NCBI GenBank assembly: GCA_018675575.1
Contig: JABGXW010000161.1
Span: forward strand, 1-53,520
Length of the DNA: 53,520 nucleotides
Source: Bacteriovoracaceae bacterium
GTDB lineage: Bacteria > Bdellovibrionota > Bacteriovoracia > Bacteriovoracales > Bacteriovoracaceae
Direction: 5' to 3'
Shown here: positions 8,960-18,803 of the stretch, one piece after another
How positions within the stretch are numbered: position 1 is the stretch's first letter
Layout: each line of letters starts with the position of its first letter
Notes under the pieces: generated by a model
What the model saw: the letters and a program-made list of their open reading frames with translations, nothing else
What the model was told of the DNA's origin: nothing
Database searches by the model: none
Program-made: the position numbers and the translations under genes

Positions 8960-9208
8960 ATGGCAACACGAAGTTACATTCTCGAGGTTAATAGCTTTGA
9001 CACCCAAGCAAAGTTCGACCTGGCAAGGAACGCCCTATTTAGAGAAGTTTTAGTATTGGACCTTAAATTATCCTCTAACAAAAAGAGATTGACTTTAAAA
9101 ATCGAAGAAGAAACTTTAAATAAAGTCATTCATATTTTAGATGGATTTGGTCACTCAGTTCGAGTCATTAAACCTGGTCCAGGGGGAGTAGAAGGCCTCT
9201 TCTTCTAG
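8960..9208 (+). CDS. Small cytosolic alpha/beta protein (82 aa), unknown
   Basis: Not recognised as a named family. The 82-residue sequence alternates predicted strands and helices in the order beta (RSYILEV), alpha (QAKFDLARNALFR), beta (EVLVLDLKLS), beta (RLTLKIE), alpha (ETLNKVIHILDGFG), beta (SVRVIK). That is a ferredoxin-like fold reminiscent of ACT or small regulatory domains. It has no signal peptide and ends in a Gly-rich tail (GPGGVEGLFF). CGGAG lies 9 bases before the ATG. It is a single gene ahead of the secreted-protein block, with the dyad at 8847 upstream. Confidence 0.65.
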   Translation: MATRSYILEVNSFDTQAKFDLARNALFREVLVLDLKLSSNKKRLTLKIEEETLNKVIHILDGFGHSVRVIKPGPGGVEGLFF

Positions 9209-9310
9209 AAGGGAATAATATACCCTTAAAGTAAATCCTCTTTTAACTTCAAAAGATTCTATTTTTAACGCCGAAAAGTATAAAAGCACTTTTTTTAAAG
9301 GATGTTAAGA

Positions 9311-10168
9311 ATGAACAGAATTGTTTCATTAATTTTGATTTCCCTAATAATCTCTTCAGTTCACGCTGAAGTAGAACAAGTCTCGGTGAAGAACTTCTCA
9401 TTTCATTATGATGGTAAAAATGGACAAGGATCTTTCTCTGAAATTGGATTGAATACCGATTCTATCGAATTTAATGCTGAAGAATATCACATTGACCTCA
9501 CAAAGTTTGAGACATATATAACCCTCTCAAAACCAGATACAAAAATAAAACTACAAACAATTGAAGGGGATATGCTCTCATCATTGGGTCAGATAGAAAT
9601 TGACGGGTTAAATTTAAATCTTATAAAAAATCAAAAGCTCTTCATGTCTCTCGAGAGGGTTCATATTGAAATTGGTGACGGTAGTCATAGCTTTAGTCAT
9701 GTCAGATTACGATGTTTATCAGGCCAATCACGAAATGGGGATGTTCTAAGTTTTTTATTACCATGTATGAAAAATGGTTTGTTTACTATTCCCGAAATTT
9801 TACTTTCTAAAGAAAGTAAAAGCTCAATGATAGAGGCCTTTGATATTGCTACATTTGTTTCAAAATACAGTAATCAAAGTGACAAATTTAATGTGACAGG
9901 CCTTGCCCCAAAAAAATTGAAAGAAATTAAGTTAAGTGTCAATAATAATGAGTTCAATTTACGTGCAAAAGTAAAATTATTATTTAACTTAAAGGTTAAA
10001 GGTCATGGGAAAATTTATTATCATGCTCAAAATTCAGAAATTGAAGTACAACTTAAAAAATTGAAAGTTGGATACTTAGGTATTACTCACAAGGTTCTTA
10101 AAGCTGTTGCAAAGGCCAATTTACAAAATGTCAGAGTTTCTGGTCACTCTATTTTTATTACATTATAG
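9311..10168 (+). CDS. Periplasmic protein of unknown function
   Basis: A secreted protein of 285 residues. The signal peptide MNRIVSLILISLIISSVHA is followed by EVEQVSVKNF. The mature part is strand-rich with alternating polar and hydrophobic residues, a pattern seen in lipid-binding or assembly proteins of the periplasm. Two Cys residues (in RCLSG and PCMKN) could form a disulfide. An ATG nine bases earlier (9302) is in frame, but it directly abuts the AAAGGA ribosome site. That site is correctly spaced for the ATG at 9311, which is therefore preferred. No family was recognised. Confidence 0.7.
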   Translation: MNRIVSLILISLIISSVHAEVEQVSVKNFSFHYDGKNGQGSFSEIGLNTDSIEFNAEEYHIDLTKFETYITLSKPDTKIKLQTIEGDMLSSLGQIEIDGLNLNLIKNQKLFMSLERVHIEIGDGSHSFSHVRLRCLSGQSRNGDVLSFLLPCMKNGLFTIPEILLSKESKSSMIEAFDIATFVSKYSNQSDKFNVTGLAPKKLKEIKLSVNNNEFNLRAKVKLLFNLKVKGHGKIYYHAQNSEIEVQLKKLKVGYLGITHKVLKAVAKANLQNVRVSGHSIFITL

Positions 10169-10289
10169 AACACATCACCTAAGAGACTAGAATTACTTAT
10201 ACTCAGTTCATAATAGAGTGAAATTACAAATCTCTTGTAGAATAACAAATAATTTAGTCATTAACTAAACCTTACCGATAGGGTCAATA

Positions 10290-11201
10290 GTGAATATGAG
10301 AACAATTAAGATTATTCAAAGCAGTCTTTGCAACTTCCTGAAGTTATCCTGTCTCATTATTGGTCTTTTGGCCTGTCAATTACTAGAGCAAAAAGTCACT
10401 CAAATAACAGGAACAAATTCAAATGGCGGAGGAATCAACAGATTTCAAATCACTCAAAGTAATGGGCTGGTTAATTTTTCTAACCAATACTCCTTTTCAA
10501 TGTTGGGAAATTGTTCAGAACAAGGATCCATTATCAAAATGATGATAGGTCCCTTAACTAATATGACTTCCTGTAATCAAGGCACATTTGGCTTTACCAT
10601 TGATTTAAGTGGCGCCAATGATGGCACATTTACTTTCTTTTTTGAAGAGACCGTTACAACGGGAACAAAATACACAACAATATTTACAACGACTAAAGAC
10701 ACCATTATTCCTATTGTAAGTTCTATACCAGATGACGGTGTTCCAGTTAGCTCTAAAACATTGTTTTGGTCCTGTGATAAACTTTGTAATTTTCGTTATG
10801 TAGTTAGTACATCAGCTTTTATTGTTCCAACTAATGAATACGGTACGGAGACACAAGTTACAGTCAATACCGGAGTAGAAAGATATTATCTCCATGTTCA
10901 AGCAAAAGATGTCGCAGGAAATGAAAGTTTAATTGAAACAGCATACTTTTACATAGATGAAAATCTCCCTGCAGCTATGTCCGCCACAGCCCCTCCTCCG
11001 TACCTAGGAGAATCTTCAGTAGAAAAGTTATTAGCTCCGCAAAGTATATCAAGCGATTATCAAGAAGGTATCATAACCTATGGTACTTCTCAAATGACAA
11101 GCTATGAACAAACCGCATGCCCAACAGGTTGGCAAGCAAGAGTACCCGAGGAATTTGCTTCGGGGGCACCTCCATTAAAAAAATATTGCCAAAAATTATA
11201 A
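10290..11201 (+). CDS. Lipoprotein with an Ig-like (chitobiase C-terminal type) domain
   Basis: A 303-residue lipoprotein. The lipobox LLAC lies at about residues 26-29 after a hydrophobic stretch, so Cys29 would be lipidated. After a Ser/Thr/Asn-rich N-terminal region comes a segment at about 140-225 that reads DTIIPIVSSIPDDGVPVSS, later VQAKDVAGNES and YFYIDENLP. This matches the Ig-like repeat seen in chitobiase C-terminal and bacterial surface proteins, where D-x-AGN precedes the last strand. The C-terminus has a conserved-looking Cys pair (TACPTGW and KYCQK). The start is GTG with AGGG 6 bases upstream; an ATG lies two codons later. Probably surface adhesion or sugar binding, by inference only. 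Confidence 0.65.
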   Translation: MNMRTIKIIQSSLCNFLKLSCLIIGLLACQLLEQKVTQITGTNSNGGGINRFQITQSNGLVNFSNQYSFSMLGNCSEQGSIIKMMIGPLTNMTSCNQGTFGFTIDLSGANDGTFTFFFEETVTTGTKYTTIFTTTKDTIIPIVSSIPDDGVPVSSKTLFWSCDKLCNFRYVVSTSAFIVPTNEYGTETQVTVNTGVERYYLHVQAKDVAGNESLIETAYFYIDENLPAAMSATAPPPYLGESSVEKLLAPQSISSDYQEGIITYGTSQMTSYEQTACPTGWQARVPEEFASGAPPLKKYCQKL

Positions 11202-11266
11202 TCTAAATACCTTTAATTCTTAAAATACACCTCCATTTCTTATTTATTTAATCCGATAGATAACTG

Positions 11267-12772
11267 ATGGAAATTAAAAAGTTAAGCCCGTTATTGATGA
11301 TTTTATTAATCAGTTTATTCGTAAGTTGCGGCCACATTTTAAATCAGTCGGCTAAACAATCCATTATCAGAAATCCAGCACAATCTAACTCTCCTTATCA
11401 GCATTGCTTAAGCAAAGGAAAAAAACAATGTCTAGGGACATTTCCCCATGATCAATTGGAAAAAAAATGGTGGCAATTAGAATATCAATTTTTGAATAAT
11501 AAAAATGAACTTCATAAAAAATATAATCAATGCTACACGAAAATTTCCATTCAATGCGCTAAAGAATATGAGTTTTATGAGCTCTCAAACCAACTTGAAA
11601 CATTAAAATCGACTCAAGATATTGCTGAATCTATAGCTGATCTTAAAGATATTACTATTTGGAATGATATTACTATTCCAGGTATTAAGCTTGCTAAGAG
11701 TTCCATACGTGAGATATGGACTCACGTTTTAGCATTTAAGAAAATGTATCTTAAAATTAAAAAGAATTTTAATCTCAAAACCACTGCACTGAATGTACTT
11801 CACGGTAAAGGTGTTTCGATTATTGGACAGGCATTTGCCGGTGCCGGTATTGGAATTACACATGAGGCGATCATACACCAAGACCAACTAGCATTATTTT
11901 GTGCTCCAGGTGTTTATTTAAAATCAGATGCTGGTGTAAGCATTGATTTTAATGCCTTACAGACATTAGGCTGTAAAAGCCACAACCATTATAAAGGAAA
12001 ATTCCTTTCCTTAGAATTAGGGGCCAGCGCAGAAATGTTTGGACTTCCTTTAGCAGTTGGACTGAACTATAGCCTTGGTATTGATCTCACAAATTATTTA
12101 AAAATATTATCAGATAGAACAGTCTCGGGTGAGTTTGATATTGAACAACTCATTAATGAATTAGTAGAAATATCAAATGAGACGATTGATAAGCAAGATG
12201 ATGAAAGTAAGTATGCACAATCTTACATGGCCTTTTTATTAGCAAAATTACTTGGCGAAAAAAAATTGAGTTTGAAGTTTTTTAAAAAGATTGAATATCT
12301 TCACAAGCAACCTATCTTGTCTAAAAAACAAATTTCTATTAGTTATTACCTTAAAAAGCTACTCAAGAAATATATTATTGAACAAAGAGATTATATTACA
12401 GAAAAACCAAACTTCTATATTGCATTAAGAGAGTTAAATAATCATCTGAGTGAGTGTGATGCTGCATCTGTTTCAGCAGGATTATCTTTAAGTCTCTCCC
12501 CAGTTAGTGCAGGGATGTCGATACATCATTACACAGAAGTTGCAAGAATAGACCTTAAGGATATCTTATTCTTAGCAAAATTTAGTCCTGTAATGCTACT
12601 TAACTTAAATTTACCCCCTTCAGAATTTACAAGATTTAAAACTGCCTTAAAAAGCATGATGAAGATAATTCCAAATGTTCTTTATAATAAATGTATAACT
12701 AAAGCTGCTGATAAGATTTATTTTGATGGTAAAAATATTATTCAGATTTTAAGACGAGATAATGATGAATAA
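11267..12772 (+). CDS. Large lipoprotein of unknown function
   Basis: A 501-residue protein with a type II signal peptide: MEIKKLSPLLMILLISLFVSC, the lipobox LFVSC ending at Cys21. The N-terminal part has repeated Cys-x-Lys motifs (HCLSKGKKQC, QCYTKISIQC), suggesting disulfides. The middle has two glycine-rich segments (about 180-205 and 235-265) rich in small residues, and another near 395-415, alternating with helices. No known domain was recognised. The stop lies 11 bases inside the next lipoprotein gene, so the two are translationally coupled and lead into the RND exporter gene. Confidence 0.65.
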   Translation: MEIKKLSPLLMILLISLFVSCGHILNQSAKQSIIRNPAQSNSPYQHCLSKGKKQCLGTFPHDQLEKKWWQLEYQFLNNKNELHKKYNQCYTKISIQCAKEYEFYELSNQLETLKSTQDIAESIADLKDITIWNDITIPGIKLAKSSIREIWTHVLAFKKMYLKIKKNFNLKTTALNVLHGKGVSIIGQAFAGAGIGITHEAIIHQDQLALFCAPGVYLKSDAGVSIDFNALQTLGCKSHNHYKGKFLSLELGASAEMFGLPLAVGLNYSLGIDLTNYLKILSDRTVSGEFDIEQLINELVEISNETIDKQDDESKYAQSYMAFLLAKLLGEKKLSLKFFKKIEYLHKQPILSKKQISISYYLKKLLKKYIIEQRDYITEKPNFYIALRELNNHLSECDAASVSAGLSLSLSPVSAGMSIHHYTEVARIDLKDILFLAKFSPVMLLNLNLPPSEFTRFKTALKSMMKIIPNVLYNKCITKAADKIYFDGKNIIQILRRDNDE

Positions 12773-13496
12773 AACACTAATCGTCTTGACTATTTTTACT
12801 CTTTACTCGTGTTCAAATACTATAAGGATTCTGCCACAGGCAACCAAGGCACCCAAGGAAAATTTGATCAATAAATATTTCCATGGAGCTGATGAAATAG
12901 AGATTTCACAATCTGCTGTTCATATAGAGGGAGCATTCAAAGGACTTAAGAAGACAAATTATATCGACATTTCAAACTGTTCGTATACATATTCTAAAGG
13001 TAGAGGAATAGCAGAGTCAGAAAAACCATTTAAGTATCAGACTATTAAGATACTTTTAACTGGAAAAGACCAAGAAGGTGTTGATACCTTTGAAAGGTTA
13101 ATATATTCAAACGTAGATCTAATCTCAGACTTTAAAGAATGGAATTATAATAAATCATTTGGTCCAATTTCTTTAAATAATTCCTTAGAGTCTAATTCCA
13201 ATTATAAAAACTCAACTATGACATTCAAGAAATATTCTGATCATGCTGAGATTATATTTGCTCATAGTGATATGTTTGGAACAAAGAAAAGTAAGTTTTA
13301 TAAAGAAGGTGAAAAAAGAGATTATAAAATTAATCTTATATATAGTAAGTTTGAAGCGACTCATATTAAATTAAGTAAAATTTTAGTCCAAGTCAATTCC
13401 AGTATTGATCAAGGTCAGGGAAATTTTACAAAGTCGAATCCTCTCATCCAAGCAGTATGCACAGAGTTTAATAAATTTGAGATAGAAAAGGACTAG
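12762..13496 (+). CDS. Lipoprotein of unknown function, coupled to RND exporter
   Basis: A 244-residue lipoprotein with the short signal MMNKTLIVLTIFTLYSC and lipobox TLYSC. The mature part is beta-rich and polar with three further Cys residues and no recognised domain. It overlaps the preceding lipoprotein gene by 11 bases, and the RND/MMPL gene starts 5 bases after its stop. The three therefore form one transcription unit, and the lipoprotein may be a periplasmic or outer-membrane partner of the exporter. Confidence 0.65.
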   Translation: MMNKTLIVLTIFTLYSCSNTIRILPQATKAPKENLINKYFHGADEIEISQSAVHIEGAFKGLKKTNYIDISNCSYTYSKGRGIAESEKPFKYQTIKILLTGKDQEGVDTFERLIYSNVDLISDFKEWNYNKSFGPISLNNSLESNSNYKNSTMTFKKYSDHAEIIFAHSDMFGTKKSKFYKEGEKRDYKINLIYSKFEATHIKLSKILVQVNSSIDQGQGNFTKSNPLIQAVCTEFNKFEIEKD

Positions 13497-13501
13497 AGTT
13501 A

Positions 13502-16252
13502 ATGCGTATCATAATTCTTTGGAGTCGAGATAATCCTAAAAAAGTAATCGTTACATTACTTTTTTTATGTATTTTCTCAATTACTAGAATTCCATTGATA
13601 AAAATTGACCCTACAATTCAAAAAATGTTATCTGAGGATCACCCAGAGAAATTATTCTACAAGAACACTGAGTATAAGTTTACTTCAGATGTCATTACTT
13701 CAATCTATATTAGAGATAAGAATTTATTTCTTCCTAAAAAAATAAGTCTACTTGAAAAATTAACTTGGAAGTTTGCAGATATTAAAGAAATATATCGTGT
13801 GGAATCTCTATTTAGCTCTCCAAACTTTTACAGTGACGGAGATATGCTAAGCACAGTTCCTCTATTTGACCCCGTTCCAGAGACTCAAGAAGAAATGAAC
13901 AAGTTGGTTAATATTGGTTTGAATAATCCTTTATTTAAAAATCAATTTCTAAGTCCTGATAAGCAATCAATGACAATCGTACTGTATGCTGAAAAAGGAA
14001 ATCATGACGTAGAATACTATCGACGTTATGCCAAGGCCGTAGATGCAGAGTTAAAACCCTTAAAGAAAGAATTTGATCAGATTTTTCAGTTAGGAATTCC
14101 AAAACTATCGGATCACGTAACAAATGGAATGATCAATGATCAAATTACTTTTATCCCTTTTGCTGTTCTTGTGGTTTCACTTTTATTATTAATCGGATTA
14201 AAGACTCTTAACGCCTCAATGCTTCCTATTTTAACGGGAACAGTTTCCGTACTTTGGACGATGGCATTTATGACATTTTTCAATATTGAGGCCCAGATAC
14301 TCATTTCGACAGTCCCCATTATTCTTTTCATAATAGGATCTACAGAAGACTGCCATATGATTTCAGAATATATGGAAGGTCTACATGCAGAGAAGAATAA
14401 TTTGAAAGCTATCGACTACATGGCAAAGAAAGTAGGTCTTGCCATTACATTAACGACAATCACTACTGTTATTGGATTTCTTTCTATCACATTTAATAAA
14501 ATCATACTACTTAGAGAATTTGCTATCGTTGCAGCTAGCGGATTAGCATTAAACTTCATAGTAACCGCAACCCTGACCCCTGTCTATTTGAGATATTTTG
14601 GAGAATCTAAACCAAGGAATTCCACTAGAGAAGGCATGACCGCAAATTTCTATAAAAGGTTAAGTAAAATATTATTAAATTTATCAAAAGATCATAAGGC
14701 AAAGGTTTGTCTGATTGTCTTAATGTTATCACTCTTTGGTATTTGGCAGGGAACAAAGGTTCATACGGATATTGATAATCTAACTGTCTTAAAAAAATCA
14801 GATCCCTTTATTAAACAAGTTAATCTGATGAATGAGAATTACAAGGGTGGCATCAATAATCTTTTGGTGGTGTTTAAGTCAGATGGAGACAAGCCATTTA
14901 AAAAAGCGAAGGCAATGAAAAAAATCTTTGAAATTCATAATCATATTGACGATAATTGGAAAGATGGAGTCTCGCAATCTTTAGCTGGAACTTTGGCATT
15001 AATTAATAGAGAGTTAAATGGTGGCGATCAAAGTCAATATAAGATCCCAGATCAAGATAATCTTATTTCACAATATATGCTTTTTCTATCAAAAGATGAT
15101 TGGGAGGCGTACATAACTCCTGATTATAAAGAAATGAATCTTATAATACGACACAAAGTCAGCTCATCAGTTGAAATCGATAAGGTTCTTAAAAGACTAA
15201 CAGCTGATTTTAAAAAAATTCTTACTGGTTCAGACATAACATTCAAGTTTACAAGTGCAATGGTTGTTCAAACGGTTGCTGCTAAAACCCTTGTCAATTC
15301 TCAATTAAAAGGAATATTTCTTATATTGCTTTTTATTTTTGTCATTATATGGATTCTTTTCCTCGATATTAAAGCTGCCCTTCTATCATTAATTCCAAAT
15401 ATCATGCCCGTAATCGGTCTATTTGGATTTATGGGATTTTTTGATATTGCCTTAGATATAGGTACTAGTATTATTGCTACCATTGCAATTGGAGTTGCAA
15501 CTGATGACACCCTTCATTTTTTTACACGCTATAATGACTGTTTAAAAATATATGACGATCGGATCCAAGCAATGAGGCATACGTTACAAGAAGAAATTAA
15601 ACCTGTCATGACAACTTCAATATCCTTAGCTATAGGCCTTGCTATCTTAGGACTTTCTAACTTTCGACCTATTGTAGAGTTTGGAATTCTTAGTTCAGTG
15701 ACAATGATTTTCGCACTGCTCTCTGATTTGATTGTAACACCTATGCTGTTATTGACCACTAATCAAAAAGAATTTATCTCCATTTTAGACGTCTATACAC
15801 AAAAACCAAAGCCTTCATTTTTATCTCAATCCTCTCTTCTAAACCATATAAAATATTCTGAAGCAAAAACACTATTTCTTATGGGTCTATTAGAGGAAAT
15901 CTCGCCAGATGAAGGATTTAATATCATCCATGAAAACCCTGAAAACCATTATTTGATTACAGATGGAATTGTCCATGTAGAAAAAAAGGGCAAGCAAAGA
16001 TCTTCAGACACAAAAGATACAGGTCAAGTGAATGGCGATAGTGAAATAAATATTGAATTTGCGATACTTGGCCCTGGTACTTTAATCTCACAAAAACGTA
16101 TCGACCAATTTACTCATCTTACGATTAAAGACTCTGTGACCTTGTTATTAATTAATAAAAATTTATTAAAAAGAATTTCAGTAAAGAATAAGAATTTAAA
16201 CCTGAAGTTAACTTCTAATCTACATTCTTTGCTTTTGAAACCTTTAATTTAA
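13502..16252 (+). CDS. RND/MMPL-family exporter with C-terminal cyclic-nucleotide-binding-like domain
   Basis: An inner-membrane protein of 916 residues built from two RND half-units, each one span, a large periplasmic loop, then five spans. The membrane motifs FIIGSTEDCHMISEYMEG (first unit) and GVATDDTLHFFTRY (second unit) carry the acidic residues of the MMPL/HpnN branch, which move lipids or hydrophobic molecules. After the last span, residues about 775-916 form an extra cytosolic domain. Its GLLEEISPDEGFNII, HYLITDGIVHVEKK and FAILGPGTLISQ segments follow the strand order of the CAP effector (cNMP-binding) fold, though the phosphate-binding Arg motif is not evident. The last four bases overlap the convergent asnB gene. 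Confidence 0.82.
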   Translation: MRIIILWSRDNPKKVIVTLLFLCIFSITRIPLIKIDPTIQKMLSEDHPEKLFYKNTEYKFTSDVITSIYIRDKNLFLPKKISLLEKLTWKFADIKEIYRVESLFSSPNFYSDGDMLSTVPLFDPVPETQEEMNKLVNIGLNNPLFKNQFLSPDKQSMTIVLYAEKGNHDVEYYRRYAKAVDAELKPLKKEFDQIFQLGIPKLSDHVTNGMINDQITFIPFAVLVVSLLLLIGLKTLNASMLPILTGTVSVLWTMAFMTFFNIEAQILISTVPIILFIIGSTEDCHMISEYMEGLHAEKNNLKAIDYMAKKVGLAITLTTITTVIGFLSITFNKIILLREFAIVAASGLALNFIVTATLTPVYLRYFGESKPRNSTREGMTANFYKRLSKILLNLSKDHKAKVCLIVLMLSLFGIWQGTKVHTDIDNLTVLKKSDPFIKQVNLMNENYKGGINNLLVVFKSDGDKPFKKAKAMKKIFEIHNHIDDNWKDGVSQSLAGTLALINRELNGGDQSQYKIPDQDNLISQYMLFLSKDDWEAYITPDYKEMNLIIRHKVSSSVEIDKVLKRLTADFKKILTGSDITFKFTSAMVVQTVAAKTLVNSQLKGIFLILLFIFVIIWILFLDIKAALLSLIPNIMPVIGLFGFMGFFDIALDIGTSIIATIAIGVATDDTLHFFTRYNDCLKIYDDRIQAMRHTLQEEIKPVMTTSISLAIGLAILGLSNFRPIVEFGILSSVTMIFALLSDLIVTPMLLLTTNQKEFISILDVYTQKPKPSFLSQSSLLNHIKYSEAKTLFLMGLLEEISPDEGFNIIHENPENHYLITDGIVHVEKKGKQRSSDTKDTGQVNGDSEINIEFAILGPGTLISQKRIDQFTHLTIKDSVTLLLINKNLLKRISVKNKNLNLKLTSNLHSLLLKPLI

Positions 16253-17886
16253 ACTGCAACCATAGCGCACTCTTCAACCAAAGAGCGAGCAAACTCTTCT
16301 TCACCATCTTCATAGTATGTTTGATCATGATGCGTAGATGCTCTACCTGATGGATCTTTATCATCTTGCCATTTAGGTATCCACTTTTTAACAAGCTTAG
16401 ACGCTTCGGCCTTGTCATAGAACTCTTCATAAATTGATCTATAGAAAAATGCTTCTTTAGTATTTGGAGTATTAAATGGATACATTTCAGCTGCCTTACT
16501 AAATTCGTGATCTGAAACTTGAGCTTCAGCATGATCTTTTAGGGTGTCCACCCAACTGTAACCAACTCCATCACTAAACTGCTCTTTCTGTCTCCAAAGA
16601 ACTTCATCAGGTAAGTATGGATTATTAGGATCTGCAAATGCTTGTCTAAGAATATATTTTTCAATTCTTCCACCATCCATAACTTTATAAGCAGGATTTA
16701 ACTTCATGGCAGCTTTTAAGAAATCTAAATCAAGGAAAGGTACACGGGCTTCAATCCCCGCCCCCATTGTCGACCTATCAGCTCTTAAAACGTCAGCAGA
16801 GTTGAGTCGCTTTATTCTTCTCACACATTCGTGATGAAATTCTTCTTTAGAAGGTGCATTCTTGAAATAAAGATATCCTCCAAAGATTTCGTCAGCACCT
16901 TCACCAGAGAGTACGACTTTTACACCTTGCTTACGAATATATTTTGACATGATGTACATTGGAGTTGAGGCACGAATGGTCGTTACGTCATAGCTTTCTA
17001 ATTTATAAATAAGCTCTTTTAATAATTCAATTCCTTGGTCTGGTGTAAAGACAATTTCATGGTGATCTGTTCCTATAAACTCAGCAACCTTCTTAGCTTT
17101 TACTAAATCAGGAGACTCTCCTGAAAGTCCTACGGAAAAAGAAGAAACTGTTTTGCCTTTTAATTTCATTTCTCTGGCCACGATTGAAGCGACTAGCGAT
17201 GAATCTAGTCCACCTGACAGTAAGACACCTAGAGGTACATCACTCATAAGTCTTTTCTCTACTGCTTTTACAAATGAATCTTTTAGCTCATCAGGCAGTC
17301 CTGTTGGTATTGCTTCGGATAACCATTCAGGTTTAAACCACTGAACAAATCCCTCTTCATTTGTATAATAATATCCAGGAGGAAATTCTTTAATTACAGT
17401 TACCTTATCAATAAGACTCTTTATCTCACTTGCAAACCATAATTGCTCATGCTCATCAACTCCATAATAAAGAGGCTTAACTCCAATAGCATCTCTTGCA
17501 ACAAGAACTTTTTCACCATCAATTAGAACAAATGCAAACACTCCATCTAGTTTATGAACAAGATCAGCGCCCATCTCATAATAAAGAGGTAAAATGACTT
17601 CACTATCTGATGAGCTTGAAAAACGATATCTTTCTGAATAATCTATTCTTATTGATTGATGGTTATAAATTTCACCATTATGTATTAACCAGGCACCATT
17701 TTTGGATTCGATTGGTTGCTTGCCTGTGTGAAGATCATTAATAGATAATCTCTGATGCGCCAAAATTCCAGATGGTAATGCTTTGACATCCCATTCATCT
17801 GGTCCACGGTGATCCATTAATGACACTTGCTTCTGGGCCTCGGCTGCCGTAGCTTTTGTACCGATAACAGCTAATATTCCACACAT
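16249..17886 (-). CDS. asnB: Asparagine synthetase B (glutamine-hydrolysing)
   Basis: A 545-residue cytosolic enzyme that makes asparagine from aspartate, ATP and glutamine. The N-terminal Ntn glutaminase domain begins MCGILAVIG, so after Met removal Cys2 is the nucleophile. It contains DHRGPDEW, the ammonia-handling NGEIYNH and SSDSEVILPLY. The C-terminal synthetase domain has the PP-loop SGGLDSSLVASIV and the LSGEGADEIFGGY motif. The length is close to E. coli AsnB (554). GGGAG lies 7 bases before the ATG. Convergent with the RND exporter gene (4-base overlap). Confidence 0.95.
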   Translation of the reverse strand: MCGILAVIGTKATAAEAQKQVSLMDHRGPDEWDVKALPSGILAHQRLSINDLHTGKQPIESKNGAWLIHNGEIYNHQSIRIDYSERYRFSSSSDSEVILPLYYEMGADLVHKLDGVFAFVLIDGEKVLVARDAIGVKPLYYGVDEHEQLWFASEIKSLIDKVTVIKEFPPGYYYTNEEGFVQWFKPEWLSEAIPTGLPDELKDSFVKAVEKRLMSDVPLGVLLSGGLDSSLVASIVAREMKLKGKTVSSFSVGLSGESPDLVKAKKVAEFIGTDHHEIVFTPDQGIELLKELIYKLESYDVTTIRASTPMYIMSKYIRKQGVKVVLSGEGADEIFGGYLYFKNAPSKEEFHHECVRRIKRLNSADVLRADRSTMGAGIEARVPFLDLDFLKAAMKLNPAYKVMDGGRIEKYILRQAFADPNNPYLPDEVLWRQKEQFSDGVGYSWVDTLKDHAEAQVSDHEFSKAAEMYPFNTPNTKEAFFYRSIYEEFYDKAEASKLVKKWIPKWQDDKDPSGRASTHHDQTYYEDGEEEFARSLVEECAMVAV

Positions 17887-18176
17887 ATGTAATCTCCCTT
17901 ATACTAAGCTCTTGTTTCAACTTCTTTTACACAAATATACATTACAATCGTCATATTGTTACTATTTACTTAACAAAAATACAATTTTTATATTAAATGT
18001 TCAAAGATACGGCTTTCTTTAGATGTATATTAAAATCATGGCCTGATCAAACCAAATTATTAATAAATGACTAATAGATTAAAATTGTAAATTATTCACA
18101 ACGGCCTGCTGCGTCGCGCATTTTGATAAATTTATGATATGTATTTGGAAATAGAAAATCGAACACTGGAGTTACA

Positions 18177-18749
18177 ATGAAAAAGCTATTAATCGCTACT
18201 GCTGCACTTATTCTATCAACTACAGCATTTGCACAGCAAACTGAAATTTTACTGGATTCAAAAAGAATCACTTATGGACCAGTTAATCAAGAATCAAATG
18301 CTCCTGCAAACGAGCTACTTGTTATTAAAAGAACTTCCGCTACACCAAGTAAAGTAACACTGAAATATTCTTTTAATTATATGGAAAAAAAATGTGTCTC
18401 TTATGCAGTTAAAGTGGAAAAAATTAAACGTTTTAACCAAATGGTTTGTGATAAAAATGCTGATGAATCACACCAATGTTCAGAAGTAGAATACACTGGT
18501 CTTTATAACGCTGAAACAGTCTGTAAAAAAGAAGGTCTAATTAGAAAAACAAAAGACGCAGAAGTTACATTGAACTTCAAGTCTGCAGTTAAACTTACAG
18601 AAGGTGCCGAAGAAACTTTTCAAGTGAACCTTAAGCAAAAGAGATCAACAAGTGGTAGCCTAGTGAAAAGTGCTCAAACAGTAAATGCTGCTTCAATGTA
18701 CAAGATTTCGACTACAGTTTTTGGATCAATTAAGTTTAAAGCAAAGTAA
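18177..18749 (+). CDS. Small secreted protein of unknown function
   Basis: A 190-residue protein with a clear type I signal peptide (MKKLLIATAALILSTTAFAQ, cleavage after AFA). The mature protein is Lys- and Thr-rich, strand-forming, and has four Cys residues near its centre (KKCVSY, MVCDKN, HQCSEV, TVCKKE) that probably pair as disulfides. No domain was recognised. A GGAG ribosome site lies about 6 bases before the ATG. A strong terminator follows 27 bases after the stop, so it is a single-gene unit. Confidence 0.75.
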   Translation: MKKLLIATAALILSTTAFAQQTEILLDSKRITYGPVNQESNAPANELLVIKRTSATPSKVTLKYSFNYMEKKCVSYAVKVEKIKRFNQMVCDKNADESHQCSEVEYTGLYNAETVCKKEGLIRKTKDAEVTLNFKSAVKLTEGAEETFQVNLKQKRSTSGSLVKSAQTVNAASMYKISTTVFGSIKFKAK

Positions 18750-18775
18750 TATTCAATTAAGACTATAAGGTAATT

Positions 18776-18800
18776 AGGCTCGATTTATATCGAGCCTTTT
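18776..18800 (+). terminator. Rho-independent terminator
   Basis: An 8-bp perfect stem GGCTCGAT / ATCGAGCC with a TTAT loop (18777-18796; the flanking A and T extend it to 9) followed by TTTT. It closes the secreted-protein gene that ends at 18749. Confidence 0.88.
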
Positions 18801-18803
18801 ATA

